Positions 16,598-25,835 are shown, numbered from the stretch's first letter. The stretch: DNA of 58,089 bases from Pelagicoccus enzymogenes (GCF_014803405.1 NZ_JACYFG010000003.1:1-58089); one strand, 5' to 3'. Made by a program: numbers and translations. Notes: generated by a model not told the origin, from the letters alone.

Positions 16598-17334
16598 CCA
16601 AGTTGCTTTTCACTTTACTGGCGTTTCCCGCAGTTGCGCTTGCCGACACCGTTACCCTCTCCACCGGAGAAGCGATCGAAGGCGAACTCCTCGACCTACA
16701 AGCGAGCTTCGTGATGTTGCGACTTCCAGATACCGAGGGCGAAGCCATAAGACGCCTCGGACCCGACCGCATCGAGTCGCTCTCGTTTTCCGATCCGCAA
16801 GCCTCACTGGAATCTCAAGCGCTCAAAAGAGCCAAGTTCATCTCGCTCCTATCCCTTGAAGACGCTCGCCTGCTCCCTCGCTACCTGTCGCAGCTTCTGG
16901 ACGCAGGAGATGCTCTTTCAGCCCTTTCCTACGCCAAGCTTTGGCACCCGAAAAACCGCCATCCCAGCTTGGATTCGCATTATCGAGTGACTCTCGTGCG
17001 AAGCGCGGCCGCTGCCGGCCTCTCCGACGAAGCCCTCGTCCACGCCCAACGATGGCTGGCCCTCTCCCCTCCTCCCGTCGACCATCCCCTGCCTTGGCAG
17101 ATACAAGCCCAACACCAACTGGAAAAGGGAGACTTCGAGGCCGCCCTTTGGACCAGCCTCACTCCCCTTGCCCACGCACAGCATCGTTCGAGCAGCGACC
17201 TTGCAGCCCTCAGAGCCATCGCCTCTCAAGCATATCAGAACCTTGGATACGCCGAACACTCTTTAGCCTACCAATCCGATTTTCCCCGACCCACACAGCC
17301 CTTCCATTTCGATCCACTCCACCCGCCTCAATAA
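16594..17334 (+). CDS. Secreted protein of unknown function
   Basis: 246 residues; ATG overlaps the TPR gene stop (ATGA). A clear signal peptide (MTKLLFTLLAFPAVALA) precedes DTVTLSTGEAIEGELLDLQASFVMLRLPD. That part resembles the N-terminal beta module of Verrucomicrobia secreted proteins that start with a GEKIEGEL motif. The C-terminal half is helical, TPR-like (LSDEALVHAQRWLALSPPP, EKGDFEAALWTSLTPLAHAQHR). Operon position suggests cooperation with the TPR protein and the proton channel. The exact role is unknown. Confidence 0.75.
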   Translation: MTKLLFTLLAFPAVALADTVTLSTGEAIEGELLDLQASFVMLRLPDTEGEAIRRLGPDRIESLSFSDPQASLESQALKRAKFISLLSLEDARLLPRYLSQLLDAGDALSALSYAKLWHPKNRHPSLDSHYRVTLVRSAAAAGLSDEALVHAQRWLALSPPPVDHPLPWQIQAQHQLEKGDFEAALWTSLTPLAHAQHRSSSDLAALRAIASQAYQNLGYAEHSLAYQSDFPRPTQPFHFDPLHPPQ

Positions 17335-17372
17335 TCCCGCCCCCAAAAAAAAGGACCCAACTCCCACTCCCT

Positions 17373-18107
17373 ATGAAAAAGCGTACCCTAGCCCCACTCT
17401 CCTTCTTGCTCGCAACGACTCACCTTCACGCCGAGGGTCCAGAGAGCAGCTCCTCGCTCTGGTCCATGATTCAACAAGGCGGTTGGGCCATGTACCCGCT
17501 AGCCGCATGCTCGCTCGCCCTCATCTACATCGCTATTCACTGCTACCGAGAAACGCGCCCCAAGAACTTTGCCCCGCCAAGCCTCCTCAATGACCTCCGC
17601 ACCGCTTTCGAAACAGGAAACGTCCCAAGCGCCCAGCAACTCGCGCTAGGATCTCAAACGACCCTCGGCCGAGCCCTCACCAGCGCCCTACCTAAACTCA
17701 AGTCAGCCAGTTCCCCGAGCGAACTCGAATCTTTCGAGACCGAGATGGGCGCCGCGCTCTCCTCCGAAGAGAGCTCCATAGCCCAATGGATACACTACCT
17801 CAGCGTCGTGGCGAACGTATCCCCGATGATTGGCTTGCTGGGCACCGTAAGCGGCATGATCGGAGGTTTCCAAACCATGGCGACCGGCGGCATGGGCAGG
17901 CCCGAGCTTTTCGCCGGCGATATCGGCGAGGCGCTCATAACCACCGCAACAGGACTCTGCATCGGAATCCCTGCCATGATCGCCCACTCCGTTTTCAACA
18001 ACCGCCTGCAAAACGCCATCACGGAAACCACCCGACAAACAAACGCCCTCATCGACAGCCTTCCGCCGGAAATGCAAGGCCGAGAAAAGCAGGTCCACAC
18101 CGCTTGA
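17373..18107 (+). CDS. MotA/TolQ/ExbB-type proton channel protein
   Basis: 244 residues with a signal-like start (MKKRTLAPLSFLLATTHLHA), then WSMIQQGGWAMYPLAACSLALIYIAIHCYRE as first membrane helix. The ExbB core is near the C-terminus: VVANVSPMIGLLGTVSGMIGGFQTMA and GDIGEALITTATGLCIGIPAMIAHSVFNNRLQ. These match the conserved helices II-III, including the T/P residues lining the proton path. The leading signal sequence is common in Bacteroidetes and Verrucomicrobia homologues. No ExbD or TonB gene follows in the window. ATG 17373 is preceded by an A-rich stretch (AAAAAAAAGGA) that could serve as ribosome site. Confidence 0.85.
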   Translation: MKKRTLAPLSFLLATTHLHAEGPESSSSLWSMIQQGGWAMYPLAACSLALIYIAIHCYRETRPKNFAPPSLLNDLRTAFETGNVPSAQQLALGSQTTLGRALTSALPKLKSASSPSELESFETEMGAALSSEESSIAQWIHYLSVVANVSPMIGLLGTVSGMIGGFQTMATGGMGRPELFAGDIGEALITTATGLCIGIPAMIAHSVFNNRLQNAITETTRQTNALIDSLPPEMQGREKQVHTA

Positions 18108-18590
18108 AAAACGTCAGGCGCGGGAATCGATCCCCCGACCGAGCAGCGCTCACTCGCGTTCGCTCCGACTCTATAAGAGGAACTTACCTTCGGTCGCATC
18201 AGGACGTATCTTTTGATATAACGCTGACGGCCCATTGCGTACTGTCAGATTTCGATTTAATTGTCCAACGGTGCGATACCCCCAATAATTTTCAGCGGCG
18301 CCGAAGGATGAAAATCGCAGGTTTCATTCCACTCGGCGGTTCCCCGTTTGTTACACACCCAACCATCTGTCTTTAGATATCTGTATTTTACGTTTGGTCC
18401 GCCTTTTAGACGGCTGCGGCTAGCGAGAATCACGACTGCGAGCGAACGACTCGATTAGAGCAAACTTCCGCGCACCCGTGTACCCAAATTGCACGTGTCG
18501 CCACCTTCATACCTCCCCTCCAAGGGAGGAGCGGTGTCTCTTTGTGTCCATAATTCCACTACAAACACCCTTTCATCACAACACCTAGAT
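18108..18590 (+). other. 483-base gene-free stretch upstream of the TonB receptor
   Basis: No reading frame with convincing codon use and no tRNA fold. A short palindrome GGGAATCGATCCC (about 18132-18144) and a few AT-rich tracts suggest promoter and leader sequence for the receptor gene. No known riboswitch recognised. A reading frame from 18489 joins the receptor but lacks family similarity. Confidence 0.4.
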
Positions 18591-21500
18591 ATGAAAAACC
18601 AATATCAAACCCAAAATTCCCAAGCGAAATGGCTGCTAGCCCTTGCGCTTACCGTCGGAGCGGCAAGCCTCCAGGGACAAGACGAGTCTGAAGAAATCTT
18701 CGAGCTCTCCCCCTTCGAGGTGTCCGCCTCCAAGGACGACATCGGCTATCGCCAACAAAACACCCTCGCAGGCTCCCGCCTCAACACCAACGTAGCTGAC
18801 CTCGCTGCCTCGATCTCCGTAATCACCAAGCAGCAGATGGAGGACACCGCTTCCCTCGACGTGAACGACCTGTTCCGCTACGAAGCCAGCACTGAAGGGT
18901 CCGGCACCTACACGCCTTCAGTCCAGTCGCTGCGTAACGACGGCGTGGTCGACGTCAACGCCGGCTACACCCACGGCGGCGACGGGCAACCACAAACCAA
19001 CGCGATCGCTAACCGTGTGCGCGGTATCGGCATCCCCGACGCTTCGATCAACTTCTACCGCGCCATCCGCAACGTCCCGCTCGACACCTACAACGTTCAG
19101 TCAGTCGAAGTAAGCCGCGGCCCGAGCTCTATGCTCTTCGGCATCGGCAGCCCCGCTGGCTTCGTCAACCAAAGCCGCTCCAGCGCGGTGCTCGACACCA
19201 AGTCGACCTCCGTGAAGTTCCGCTTTGACCAAAACGGATCCAAGCGTTTCAGCGTATCCACGAACCAACCCCTACTCGAGGACAAGCTCGCCCTCTTCTT
19301 TGCCGCCCTCCACGACGACAAGGAGTTCGAACGCAAGCCGTCCTACGACGACACCCGTCGCGAATACGTCGCCCTGACCTACAAGCCATTCGGCGACACC
19401 CGCATCAAGGCCAGCTTCGAAAGCTTCCGCAACAAGAACAACCGTCCCAATACCCTCACGCCGCGCGACTACGTCTCCGAGTGGGTAGAAGCCGGTCGCC
19501 CCGCTTACGATCCCAGCAGCCAAACCGTCAGAATCCTCGACACCAACCAAGTCGTTGGCCCCTTCGTCGGCCGTAGCGACTCTCCCTACATCGACGACGT
19601 ACGGGCCTACATCATGGCCCAGCCTGGCTACGATGCCAGCAAGTGGAACAGCGCCCAAACCACCTACAATGGCGTCAGTATCTCAGGTGGCCAAGCCCTC
19701 ACCAACCCCGACTCGGCGCTCTACGTGCCTGGTCTCGGCATCGCCAACGGCCGTCCTACCATGCAGGTGGCCAACAGCCAAGTCGTCAACTGGTTCCAAG
19801 CCGCTCCCGGCCAGTACCGCGCCGGTTGGGGCACCGCTACCAATCCAGCGGCGAACCAAAGCCTCATCCCATCCGTCGCTAGCATTCAGTCGGACTTGGA
19901 TACCGCGGCCGCTTACAACCAGTTCTGGACCACTTCGGCCAACTACTCGCAAACCGGCGGCGACATCGGCAGCTACCGCTACCCGGGCGTAACCGACACT
20001 TCCATTTACGACTACACTTCGGTCAACATCCTCTCCATGAACTTCGGCGAGGACGAAAACGAAACCTATAACCTCGAGCTCGAACAAAAGATCACGGACG
20101 ACCTCTTCCTCACCGCAGGGTTCTTCCGCCAAGACTTCGACTCGCTCGCCAGCTACACCGTTTCGCAGCTGAACGTCGCCACTCTCTTTGTCGACACCAA
20201 CCTTACGCTGCCCACCGGAGCGCCAAACCCCTACTTTGGCCTTCCCTACGTGGAAGACTTCGATCCGGATCGCTTCGTCAATCGCATCACCAGCGACCAA
20301 TACCGCGCCGCTCTCGCCTACACGCCTGACTTCACCGAGCGCGACGGCTGGGCCAAGTGGCTCGGTCGCCACCAGTTCCTCGCCTACGGCTCAAAGGAGG
20401 AAGTATCCAGAGACTTCATACGCCAACGTTTGAACTTCACCGGCGGCGACGAAGTTGCCAACGGCACCATCCGCTACCTCGCCAACGAGAACAACAACGC
20501 GGACGGCACCCCAACCGGCTGGAGAAACGAAGGCGGCAGCACCCGTCGCACGTATTACCTCGCCCAACCCGGCGATCCCTACGGCACCGTGACCAGCACT
20601 GCGGGAGCCATCGACTACACGCAGTACACCGGTCCCCTCACCGCCTACAACTTCGGTAACGAGTCATGGGAAAACATCTCCATGACCCACACCTTCAAGG
20701 ACCACTCCGCCTCGACCAACCGTTCGCAGACAGAGATCACCTCCTACAACCTCGGCGGCACCAGCTACCTCTGGGACGATCGCATCATCGCGACCTATGG
20801 CTTCCGCAACGACGTAGCTAAGAACCGCTTCTCGTCGCCCAACCAAATCTCAGACCTCGACGGCAATGTTCTCTACGAGTCCATGACCAATCCAGAGCGC
20901 TGGATCAACGGCGTCTACCAGACGGAAACCGTTTTCCAACGCCTCTCCGCGTGGAGCGAGGAAGAAGCCGACACCGCCACCACAGGCGTCGTCGTGAAGC
21001 CGCTCAGCAACTTCCGCAAGTTCCAGGACAAGGCCCGCGAAGGGAACCTGTTCTACGAGTTCATCGACACCTTGGGCTTCAGCTACAACAGGTCCGACAC
21101 CTTCAATCCGCCGACCACTACCAACATCGACGTGTTCGGCACCATCCTTCCCCTTCCTGAAGGAGAAGGTAAGGACTACGGTATCCAGTTCTCCCTTTTC
21201 GAGAACAAGCTCTTCGCTCGCATCAGCAAGTACGAGTCGACCAACGACAACGAGCGTACCAACGGCGGTACACCTCTTAGCCGCTTGAACAGCAATTTGG
21301 ATACAAACACATTCCGCGCGTGGGCTCGCACCATCGCCCTCATCAACGCGGGTCACGACCCCCGTCTCGACGGCTTTGGCGAAGATCTCACCCCAGCCGA
21401 AGAGGACTCCATCCAAGCGGCAACCAGCGTAATCTGGGGCCAAGACTATCGCTACTACGAGCAACTCCCCGGATCCATCGCGGCAACCCGTTCCGCCAAG

Positions 21501-22283
21501 GCTGAAGGCACCGAGCTACAGCTCACCTACAATCCAACCCGCAACTGGAACATCAAGCTGACCGGCGCCAAATCCGAAACACGCTACTACAACGTGCTGA
21601 AGGAGTACGACGCATGGCTCGCCCACCGCTACCCCGTCTGGGAATCCGCGAGAGCAGCCGACTACTTGCTGCCACAGTACCAAAACCTCGTGACCTACTC
21701 GACTCCAGGGAACGATCCCGAGGCGGAACCAAACGTCAACCTGACCAACTTCCTGCAGAGCTACGGCTACGCGACTCAGATCCGCATCACCGATGCGGAC
21801 CCGATCAACACTGCCCTCGACTACTTCAATGCGGTCGTGGTGCCGCAAGCCTCGCTCGCGAAGGACCTCGACGGTCAAGTGTCTCCCGGCCAAAGCAAGT
21901 ACTCCGCGTCGTTGATCACCAACTACAAGTTCCTCGGCGACAAGCTCAAGGGAGTAGCAGTCGGCGGCAGCATGCGTTGGAAGGACAAGTCGATCATGGG
22001 CTACTACGGCAAGTCGAGCGGAGCCATCTCCCCCGACTACCTCGACATTTCGGACACCACACGTCCGATCTTCACGCCTGCCGAAACCTACTACGATCTC
22101 TGGGCCTCATACTCCCGCAAGATCATGAAGGACGAAGTCAACATGAAGATTCAACTCAACATCGTCAACGCCTTCGAAGACGGCGGCCTGCAGACCGTCG
22201 GCGTCAACTACGACGGTTCGCCCAACGCCTACCGTATCGTCGATCCACGCCAGTTCATCCTGAACGTCTCCTTCGACATGTAA
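18591..22283 (+). CDS. TonB-dependent outer-membrane receptor
   Basis: 1230 residues from ATG 18591 (MKNQYQTQNSQAKWLLALALTVGAASLQGQ signal peptide). The mature N-terminus DESEEIFELSPFEVSASKDDIGY is the TonB-box area in the form typical of Opitutia receptors. The plug follows (AGSRLNTNVADLAASISVITKQQMEDTASLDVNDLFRYEAS, then VEVSRGPSSMLFGIGSPAGFVNQSRS), and then a long beta barrel that ends in PRQFILNVSFDM with the terminal aromatic needed for outer-membrane insertion. It should take up a bulky nutrient such as an oligosaccharide or siderophore, powered by an ExbB-type channel. Followed by a terminator. Confidence 0.93.
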   Translation: MKNQYQTQNSQAKWLLALALTVGAASLQGQDESEEIFELSPFEVSASKDDIGYRQQNTLAGSRLNTNVADLAASISVITKQQMEDTASLDVNDLFRYEASTEGSGTYTPSVQSLRNDGVVDVNAGYTHGGDGQPQTNAIANRVRGIGIPDASINFYRAIRNVPLDTYNVQSVEVSRGPSSMLFGIGSPAGFVNQSRSSAVLDTKSTSVKFRFDQNGSKRFSVSTNQPLLEDKLALFFAALHDDKEFERKPSYDDTRREYVALTYKPFGDTRIKASFESFRNKNNRPNTLTPRDYVSEWVEAGRPAYDPSSQTVRILDTNQVVGPFVGRSDSPYIDDVRAYIMAQPGYDASKWNSAQTTYNGVSISGGQALTNPDSALYVPGLGIANGRPTMQVANSQVVNWFQAAPGQYRAGWGTATNPAANQSLIPSVASIQSDLDTAAAYNQFWTTSANYSQTGGDIGSYRYPGVTDTSIYDYTSVNILSMNFGEDENETYNLELEQKITDDLFLTAGFFRQDFDSLASYTVSQLNVATLFVDTNLTLPTGAPNPYFGLPYVEDFDPDRFVNRITSDQYRAALAYTPDFTERDGWAKWLGRHQFLAYGSKEEVSRDFIRQRLNFTGGDEVANGTIRYLANENNNADGTPTGWRNEGGSTRRTYYLAQPGDPYGTVTSTAGAIDYTQYTGPLTAYNFGNESWENISMTHTFKDHSASTNRSQTEITSYNLGGTSYLWDDRIIATYGFRNDVAKNRFSSPNQISDLDGNVLYESMTNPERWINGVYQTETVFQRLSAWSEEEADTATTGVVVKPLSNFRKFQDKAREGNLFYEFIDTLGFSYNRSDTFNPPTTTNIDVFGTILPLPEGEGKDYGIQFSLFENKLFARISKYESTNDNERTNGGTPLSRLNSNLDTNTFRAWARTIALINAGHDPRLDGFGEDLTPAEEDSIQAATSVIWGQDYRYYEQLPGSIAATRSAKAEGTELQLTYNPTRNWNIKLTGAKSETRYYNVLKEYDAWLAHRYPVWESARAADYLLPQYQNLVTYSTPGNDPEAEPNVNLTNFLQSYGYATQIRITDADPINTALDYFNAVVVPQASLAKDLDGQVSPGQSKYSASLITNYKFLGDKLKGVAVGGSMRWKDKSIMGYYGKSSGAISPDYLDISDTTRPIFTPAETYYDLWASYSRKIMKDEVNMKIQLNIVNAFEDGGLQTVGVNYDGSPNAYRIVDPRQFILNVSFDM

Positions 22284-22330
22284 TCGCTTTCCAGTAGTAG
22301 GCCGGAGAAATCCGGACTGGATGCAAAGGA

Positions 22331-22366
22331 AACGCCTCGGCCAAAAGCTGAGGCGTTTTTGTTTTT
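22331..22366 (+). terminator. Rho-independent terminator after the TonB receptor
   Basis: AACGCCTCGGC, CAAAA loop, GCTGAGGCGTT followed by TTTGTTTTT. Near-perfect 11-bp stem with U tract. Confidence 0.88.
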
Positions 22367-22459
22367 CACCCCCATTCCGCAGGAGCATGCTCGTCACGCG
22401 ATTCCCAAGCCAAACGAAAACACTTCACTTTTCCCCCATCACCCTTTCTCTCCCAGCAC

Positions 22460-23017
22460 ATGCGAATCTCCGGAGGAAAAGCCCGTGGCGTTACCCTGCG
22501 CGTCGACCAGAAAGCGGTGCACCGCCCTGCCATGGACAAGCTCCGCCAAGGCATTTTCTCCAGCGCCGCGGCCTGGGTGGAAAACCAACGCGCCCTCGAC
22601 CTCTTCGCCGGCACCGGCTCCTACGGCCTCGAAGCCCTCAGTCGCGGCGCCGCCCACTGCACCTTCGTCGAGCTCAACGCCCGCGCCACCGCCATGATAA
22701 AGGCCAACGCTGACATCGTAGCCAAAAGCATGCAGGAAAAACTGGATACGCAAATCCTCGCCAGCGACGCCACCAAGTTCCAGCTCCCCGCCGGAGCCGC
22801 CCCTTTCGACCTCATCTTCGTCGACCCGCCCTACGACCAGCTCGAGCAGCTCACCCCCAAGCTCTTCCCCGTCTTCGACCAATGCCTCGCCCACGACGGA
22901 CTCGTCGTCTTCGAGGCCCCTGGAAACTTCGAACCCGCCGCCGAAGGCTGGACCCTCAAAAAGCGCCTCGGCAAAGGCATCGACCAACCCACCGCCTGCC
23001 TCCTCCGCCGCGCCTAG
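22460..23017 (+). CDS. rsmD: 16S rRNA (guanine(966)-N(2))-methyltransferase RsmD
   Basis: 185 residues, near the family's usual length. It begins MRISGGKARGVTLRV and has the SAM-binding motif ALDLFAGTGSYGLEALSRGA with VELNARA, and the catalytic FVDPPYD (N/D-PPY) motif. The C-terminus is typical. It should methylate G966 of 16S rRNA in assembled 30S subunits. The PAMDKLRQGIFSS segment replaces the classic RPTxDRVREALF, a moderate variation of a substrate-contact motif. Its TAG stop is shared with a REP-like repeat. Confidence 0.9.
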   Translation: MRISGGKARGVTLRVDQKAVHRPAMDKLRQGIFSSAAAWVENQRALDLFAGTGSYGLEALSRGAAHCTFVELNARATAMIKANADIVAKSMQEKLDTQILASDATKFQLPAGAAPFDLIFVDPPYDQLEQLTPKLFPVFDQCLAHDGLVVFEAPGNFEPAAEGWTLKKRLGKGIDQPTACLLRRA

Positions 23018-23039
23018 GAGCGACCTTGGTCGCGATCCC
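23015..23039 (+). repeat. REP-like repeat, family A, overlapping the rsmD stop codon
   Basis: TAGGAGCGACCTTGGTCGCG then ATCCC. The palindrome GCGACC-TT-GGTCGC is perfect. The TAG is the rsmD stop codon. Confidence 0.8.
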
Positions 23040-23257
23040 GCACCTAAGCCAATCCAAGGTGGATCGGCCGCTCCGCGGGCGATTTCCCAACCTACATCCA
23101 GCTTCCCCATTCCCCTTCTTGACCCCACCCCCAACCCGCGCCAATTTAACTCCCGCGGGTCTCCGCAAAACGCCCACCCAAGCAACATACGTCTTTTGCC
23201 CCAAGAAAGCCGAGCGTCCCAAACGGGTCGCCCAACCCTCCACCCTAAAAAGACGCT

Positions 23258-25330
23258 ATGAGCTATCCTCCAGAACGCATCCGCAACTTCGCCCTCGTCG
23301 GCCACCAATCCGCCGGCAAAACCTCCCTCGCCGAGGCCATGCTGGCCTGCGCCGGAGCCATTCCCCGCATGGGCACCACCCAGGCCGGCAACACGGTGAG
23401 CGACTACCACGCCACCGAAAAGGAACGGCAAATCTCCGTACACGCCTCCCTCCTCCACTGCGACTGGCAAGGCACCAAGTACAACATCATCGACACCCCG
23501 GGCTACCTCGACTTTATCTCCGAAGGACTCGGGGCTCTTCGTGTAGGGGACTTTGCCATGGTCGTCGTCAACGCCAACTCCGGCCCCGAGATCGGCACCG
23601 ACCAAGTCTGGGACTACGCCAACCAGTTCCAGCTCCCCAAGCTCATCGTCGTCAACGGCATCGACAAGGAAAACGTCGACTTCGACCGCGTGCTCGACGA
23701 GCTGCGCGAACACTACGGTCGCAAGGTCTTCCCCATGACCCTGCCCATCGACCCCGGCCCCGGTTGCCGCCGTATCCTCGACGTGCTGCGTTCCGAAGAA
23801 GTCGACTACGCTACCGACGGCTCCGGCGAGTACACCGAAACGCCCGCCGAAGGACCCTGGAAAGACCGCGTCCGCCGCCTGCACGCCGAACTGATCGAGC
23901 TGGTCGCCGAAGCCGACGACACCCTCATGGAAGAGTTCTTCGACCAAGGCGACCTCACCGAGGAACAGCTCCGCTCCGGCGTGCACGCCGCCATCCAAGC
24001 CGAAACCTTCATCCCCGTCTTCGCCACCTCCGCCACCACCGACGTCGGAGTAGCACGACTCATGGACCTCATCTCCAAGTACGGCTCCTCCCCGCTCGAC
24101 CGCAAGGTCGTGCCCGCCATCGACGAGGAAGGCCACCGCGGCGACATCGCTCTTAGCGATGCCTCTCCCGCCTGCTACATTTGGAAAACCATTTCCGAAC
24201 CCCACGTGGGCGAGCTCTCATTCTGCCGCATGTACTCCGGCTCCATCCGCCCCAACATGGAGCTCTTTAACCCCTTCCACGGCACCACCGAAAAGATCGG
24301 CCAAATCTTCACCCTGCAAGGGCACGAACGCCAAGCCATCCAAGAGATCGGTCCCGGCGATATCGGCGTCATGGCCAAGCTCAAAGACACCCACACCGGC
24401 AACACCCTCACCAGTCCCGACCGCAAAGTTCGCCTCCCCGCTGTCGCGTATCCAAAACCCAATATACACGGCACCCTCGTCGCGCTGCACAAAGGCGACG
24501 AAGACAAGCTCGCTGCCGGCCTCGCCACCCTGCACGAAGAAGATCCGACCTTCCTTTTTGGATACAATGCCGAAACCCACGAACTCGTTGTCTCCGGCCA
24601 AGGCGAGCTTCACCTCGAAGTCCTCAAGAGCCGCCTCGCCCGCCGCTTCAACGTAGAGGTCGACATCGTCGAACCCCGCGTTCCCTTCCGCGAAACCATC
24701 CAAGCCCCCGCCGAAGCCAAGTACCGCCACAAGAAGCAGTCCGGAGGAGCCGGCCAATTCGCCGAGGTCTGGCTGCGCATCCGTCCCACCGAACCGGGCG
24801 GCGGCATCGAGTTCGGACACTCCCTCACTGGCAACAACGTCGACCGCGTCTTCGTCCCCTCCGTCGAAAAAGGCGTGCGGGCCGCCTGCGAGGCCGGCAT
24901 CCACGCCGGCTACCCCGTGACCGACGTGGCCGTCGATTTCTACGACGGCAAGATGCACACCGTCGACTCCAAGGACATCGCTTTCCAAACCGCCGGCCGC
25001 GAAGCCTTCACCGAAGCCTTCAAAAACGCTCGCCCTCACCTGCTCGAGCCCATCCTCTCCATCGAAGTCAAAGTGCCCGAGCAATACCTCGGCGACGTGA
25101 TGAGCGACCTCTCCGCCCGCCGCGGCCACATCCACGGCATCGAAGGCGAAACCAAGTACCGCACCATCAAAGCGGAGGTCCCCCAAATGGAGATGTACCG
25201 CTACGCCACCACCTTGCGATCCCTCACCGGCGGCGTCGGCCTGCACAGCGAAGCCTTCGCCCGCTACGATCCCCTTCCACCCAACCTAGAATCCCGCGTC
25301 CTCAAACAACCCGAATTCGCCAACGCGTAG
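23258..25330 (+). CDS. Elongation factor G-like translational GTPase
   Basis: 690 residues with the five EF-G domains in order. The G1 motif is GHQSAGKT (15-22) and G3 is DTPGY (79-83). The G4 box is N-G-I-D (133-136) instead of NKxD. Domain II (SFCRMYSGSIRPNMELFNPFHGTTEKIGQIFTLQGHERQ), domain III, domain IV (GGAGQFAEVWLRIRPTEPGGGIEFGHSLTGNNVDRVFVPSVEKGVRAACEAG) and domain V (LEPILSIEVKVPEQYLGDVMSDLSARRGHIHG) are recognisable. It belongs to the EF-G-like/EF-G2 group rather than to housekeeping EF-G, which should be in a str operon elsewhere. The altered G4 may change nucleotide preference. Confidence 0.85.
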   Translation: MSYPPERIRNFALVGHQSAGKTSLAEAMLACAGAIPRMGTTQAGNTVSDYHATEKERQISVHASLLHCDWQGTKYNIIDTPGYLDFISEGLGALRVGDFAMVVVNANSGPEIGTDQVWDYANQFQLPKLIVVNGIDKENVDFDRVLDELREHYGRKVFPMTLPIDPGPGCRRILDVLRSEEVDYATDGSGEYTETPAEGPWKDRVRRLHAELIELVAEADDTLMEEFFDQGDLTEEQLRSGVHAAIQAETFIPVFATSATTDVGVARLMDLISKYGSSPLDRKVVPAIDEEGHRGDIALSDASPACYIWKTISEPHVGELSFCRMYSGSIRPNMELFNPFHGTTEKIGQIFTLQGHERQAIQEIGPGDIGVMAKLKDTHTGNTLTSPDRKVRLPAVAYPKPNIHGTLVALHKGDEDKLAAGLATLHEEDPTFLFGYNAETHELVVSGQGELHLEVLKSRLARRFNVEVDIVEPRVPFRETIQAPAEAKYRHKKQSGGAGQFAEVWLRIRPTEPGGGIEFGHSLTGNNVDRVFVPSVEKGVRAACEAGIHAGYPVTDVAVDFYDGKMHTVDSKDIAFQTAGREAFTEAFKNARPHLLEPILSIEVKVPEQYLGDVMSDLSARRGHIHGIEGETKYRTIKAEVPQMEMYRYATTLRSLTGGVGLHSEAFARYDPLPPNLESRVLKQPEFANA

Positions 25331-25352
25331 GAGCGACCTTGGTCGCGATCCT
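25327..25352 (+). repeat. REP-like repeat, family A, overlapping the EF-G-like stop codon
   Basis: GTAGGAGCGACCTTGGTCGC then GATCC; perfect palindrome around TT. The TAG is the stop of the preceding gene. Confidence 0.8.
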
Positions 25353-25365
25353 CCCAACCCGATCC

Positions 25366-25428
25366 GTGGGAAGCGACCTCGCGTCGCGATAGCCCACGCA
25401 GAAATCGCGGCACAAGGCCGCTTCCCAT
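25366..25428. repeat. Pair of REP-like repeats, family A, in opposite orientation
   Basis: GTGGGAAGCGACCTCGCG then TCGCGAT (25366-25390) followed by ATCGCGGCACAAGGCCGC then TTCCCA (25403-25428). The inverted pair can form one long hairpin, the usual BIME-like layout. Confidence 0.75.
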
Positions 25429-25451
25429 AAACCTTCGAGCTTAGCTTACCC

Positions 25452-25808
25452 ATGAAAGACACCGTCGTATCCATACATCCCTACTTCAAAGTCCACCCCG
25501 AGAGCCACGACGACTTCAAGGCCCTCTTGCCGCAGTTCATCGAGCGAACCAAAAAAGAGGCCGACTGCCTCTACTACAGCTTTACCCAACACGAGGACAT
25601 CATCCACTGCCGCGAGGGCTACAAAAACGCGGAGGCCCTGCTCGCGCACACCAACAGCGTAGGCGAGCTCATCGAAAAAGCCCTCACCATAGCCGAGCTG
25701 CTCCGCCTGGAAATCCACGGCCCTGCCGACGAGTTAGCCAAGCTCAAGGAACCGCTCGCCGCCCTCCCCATCGACTACTACGTGCTCGAAACCGGTTTCC
25801 GTAACTGA
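25452..25808 (+). CDS. Antibiotic biosynthesis monooxygenase (ABM) fold protein
   Basis: 118 residues. The ABM (dimeric alpha-beta barrel, YgiN-like) pattern is seen in VVSIHPYFKVHPESHDDFKALLPQFIERTKKEADCLYYSFTQHEDIIHCREGYKNAEALLAHTNSVGELIEKAL. The core positions match putative quinol monooxygenases, with His and Tyr that could line a small pocket. Members act on quinones, haem or other small molecules; the substrate here is unknown. ATG 25452 is preceded by two inverted REPs, so it is probably transcribed alone. Confidence 0.75.
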   Translation: MKDTVVSIHPYFKVHPESHDDFKALLPQFIERTKKEADCLYYSFTQHEDIIHCREGYKNAEALLAHTNSVGELIEKALTIAELLRLEIHGPADELAKLKEPLAALPIDYYVLETGFRN

Positions 25809-25811
25809 ACT

Positions 25812-25835
25812 GGAGGGACGGCTTCCACGCCGTCC
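25812..25835 (+). repeat. Palindromic repeat, family B
   Basis: GGAGGGACGGCTTCCACG then CCGTCC; arms GGACGGC/GCCGTCC around TTCCAC. Starts five bases after the preceding stop codon. Confidence 0.7.

Noticed and set aside
18120-18200. Possible tRNA in the gap before the TonB receptor
   Set aside because: GGGAATCGATCCC looks like a T-arm, but no acceptor stem, anticodon arm or CCA-compatible ends were found on either strand.
22439-24205. 588-codon minus-strand frame and 424-codon plus frame over rsmD and the EF-G-like gene
   Set aside because: Both run through two genuine genes and the gap between them; the translations are Arg/Pro- or Gly/Val-rich and match no fold.
25327-25428. CRISPR-like clustering of repeats
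   Set aside because: The repeats are palindromic REP copies in mixed orientation with irregular spacing and no unique equal-length spacers or cas genes.
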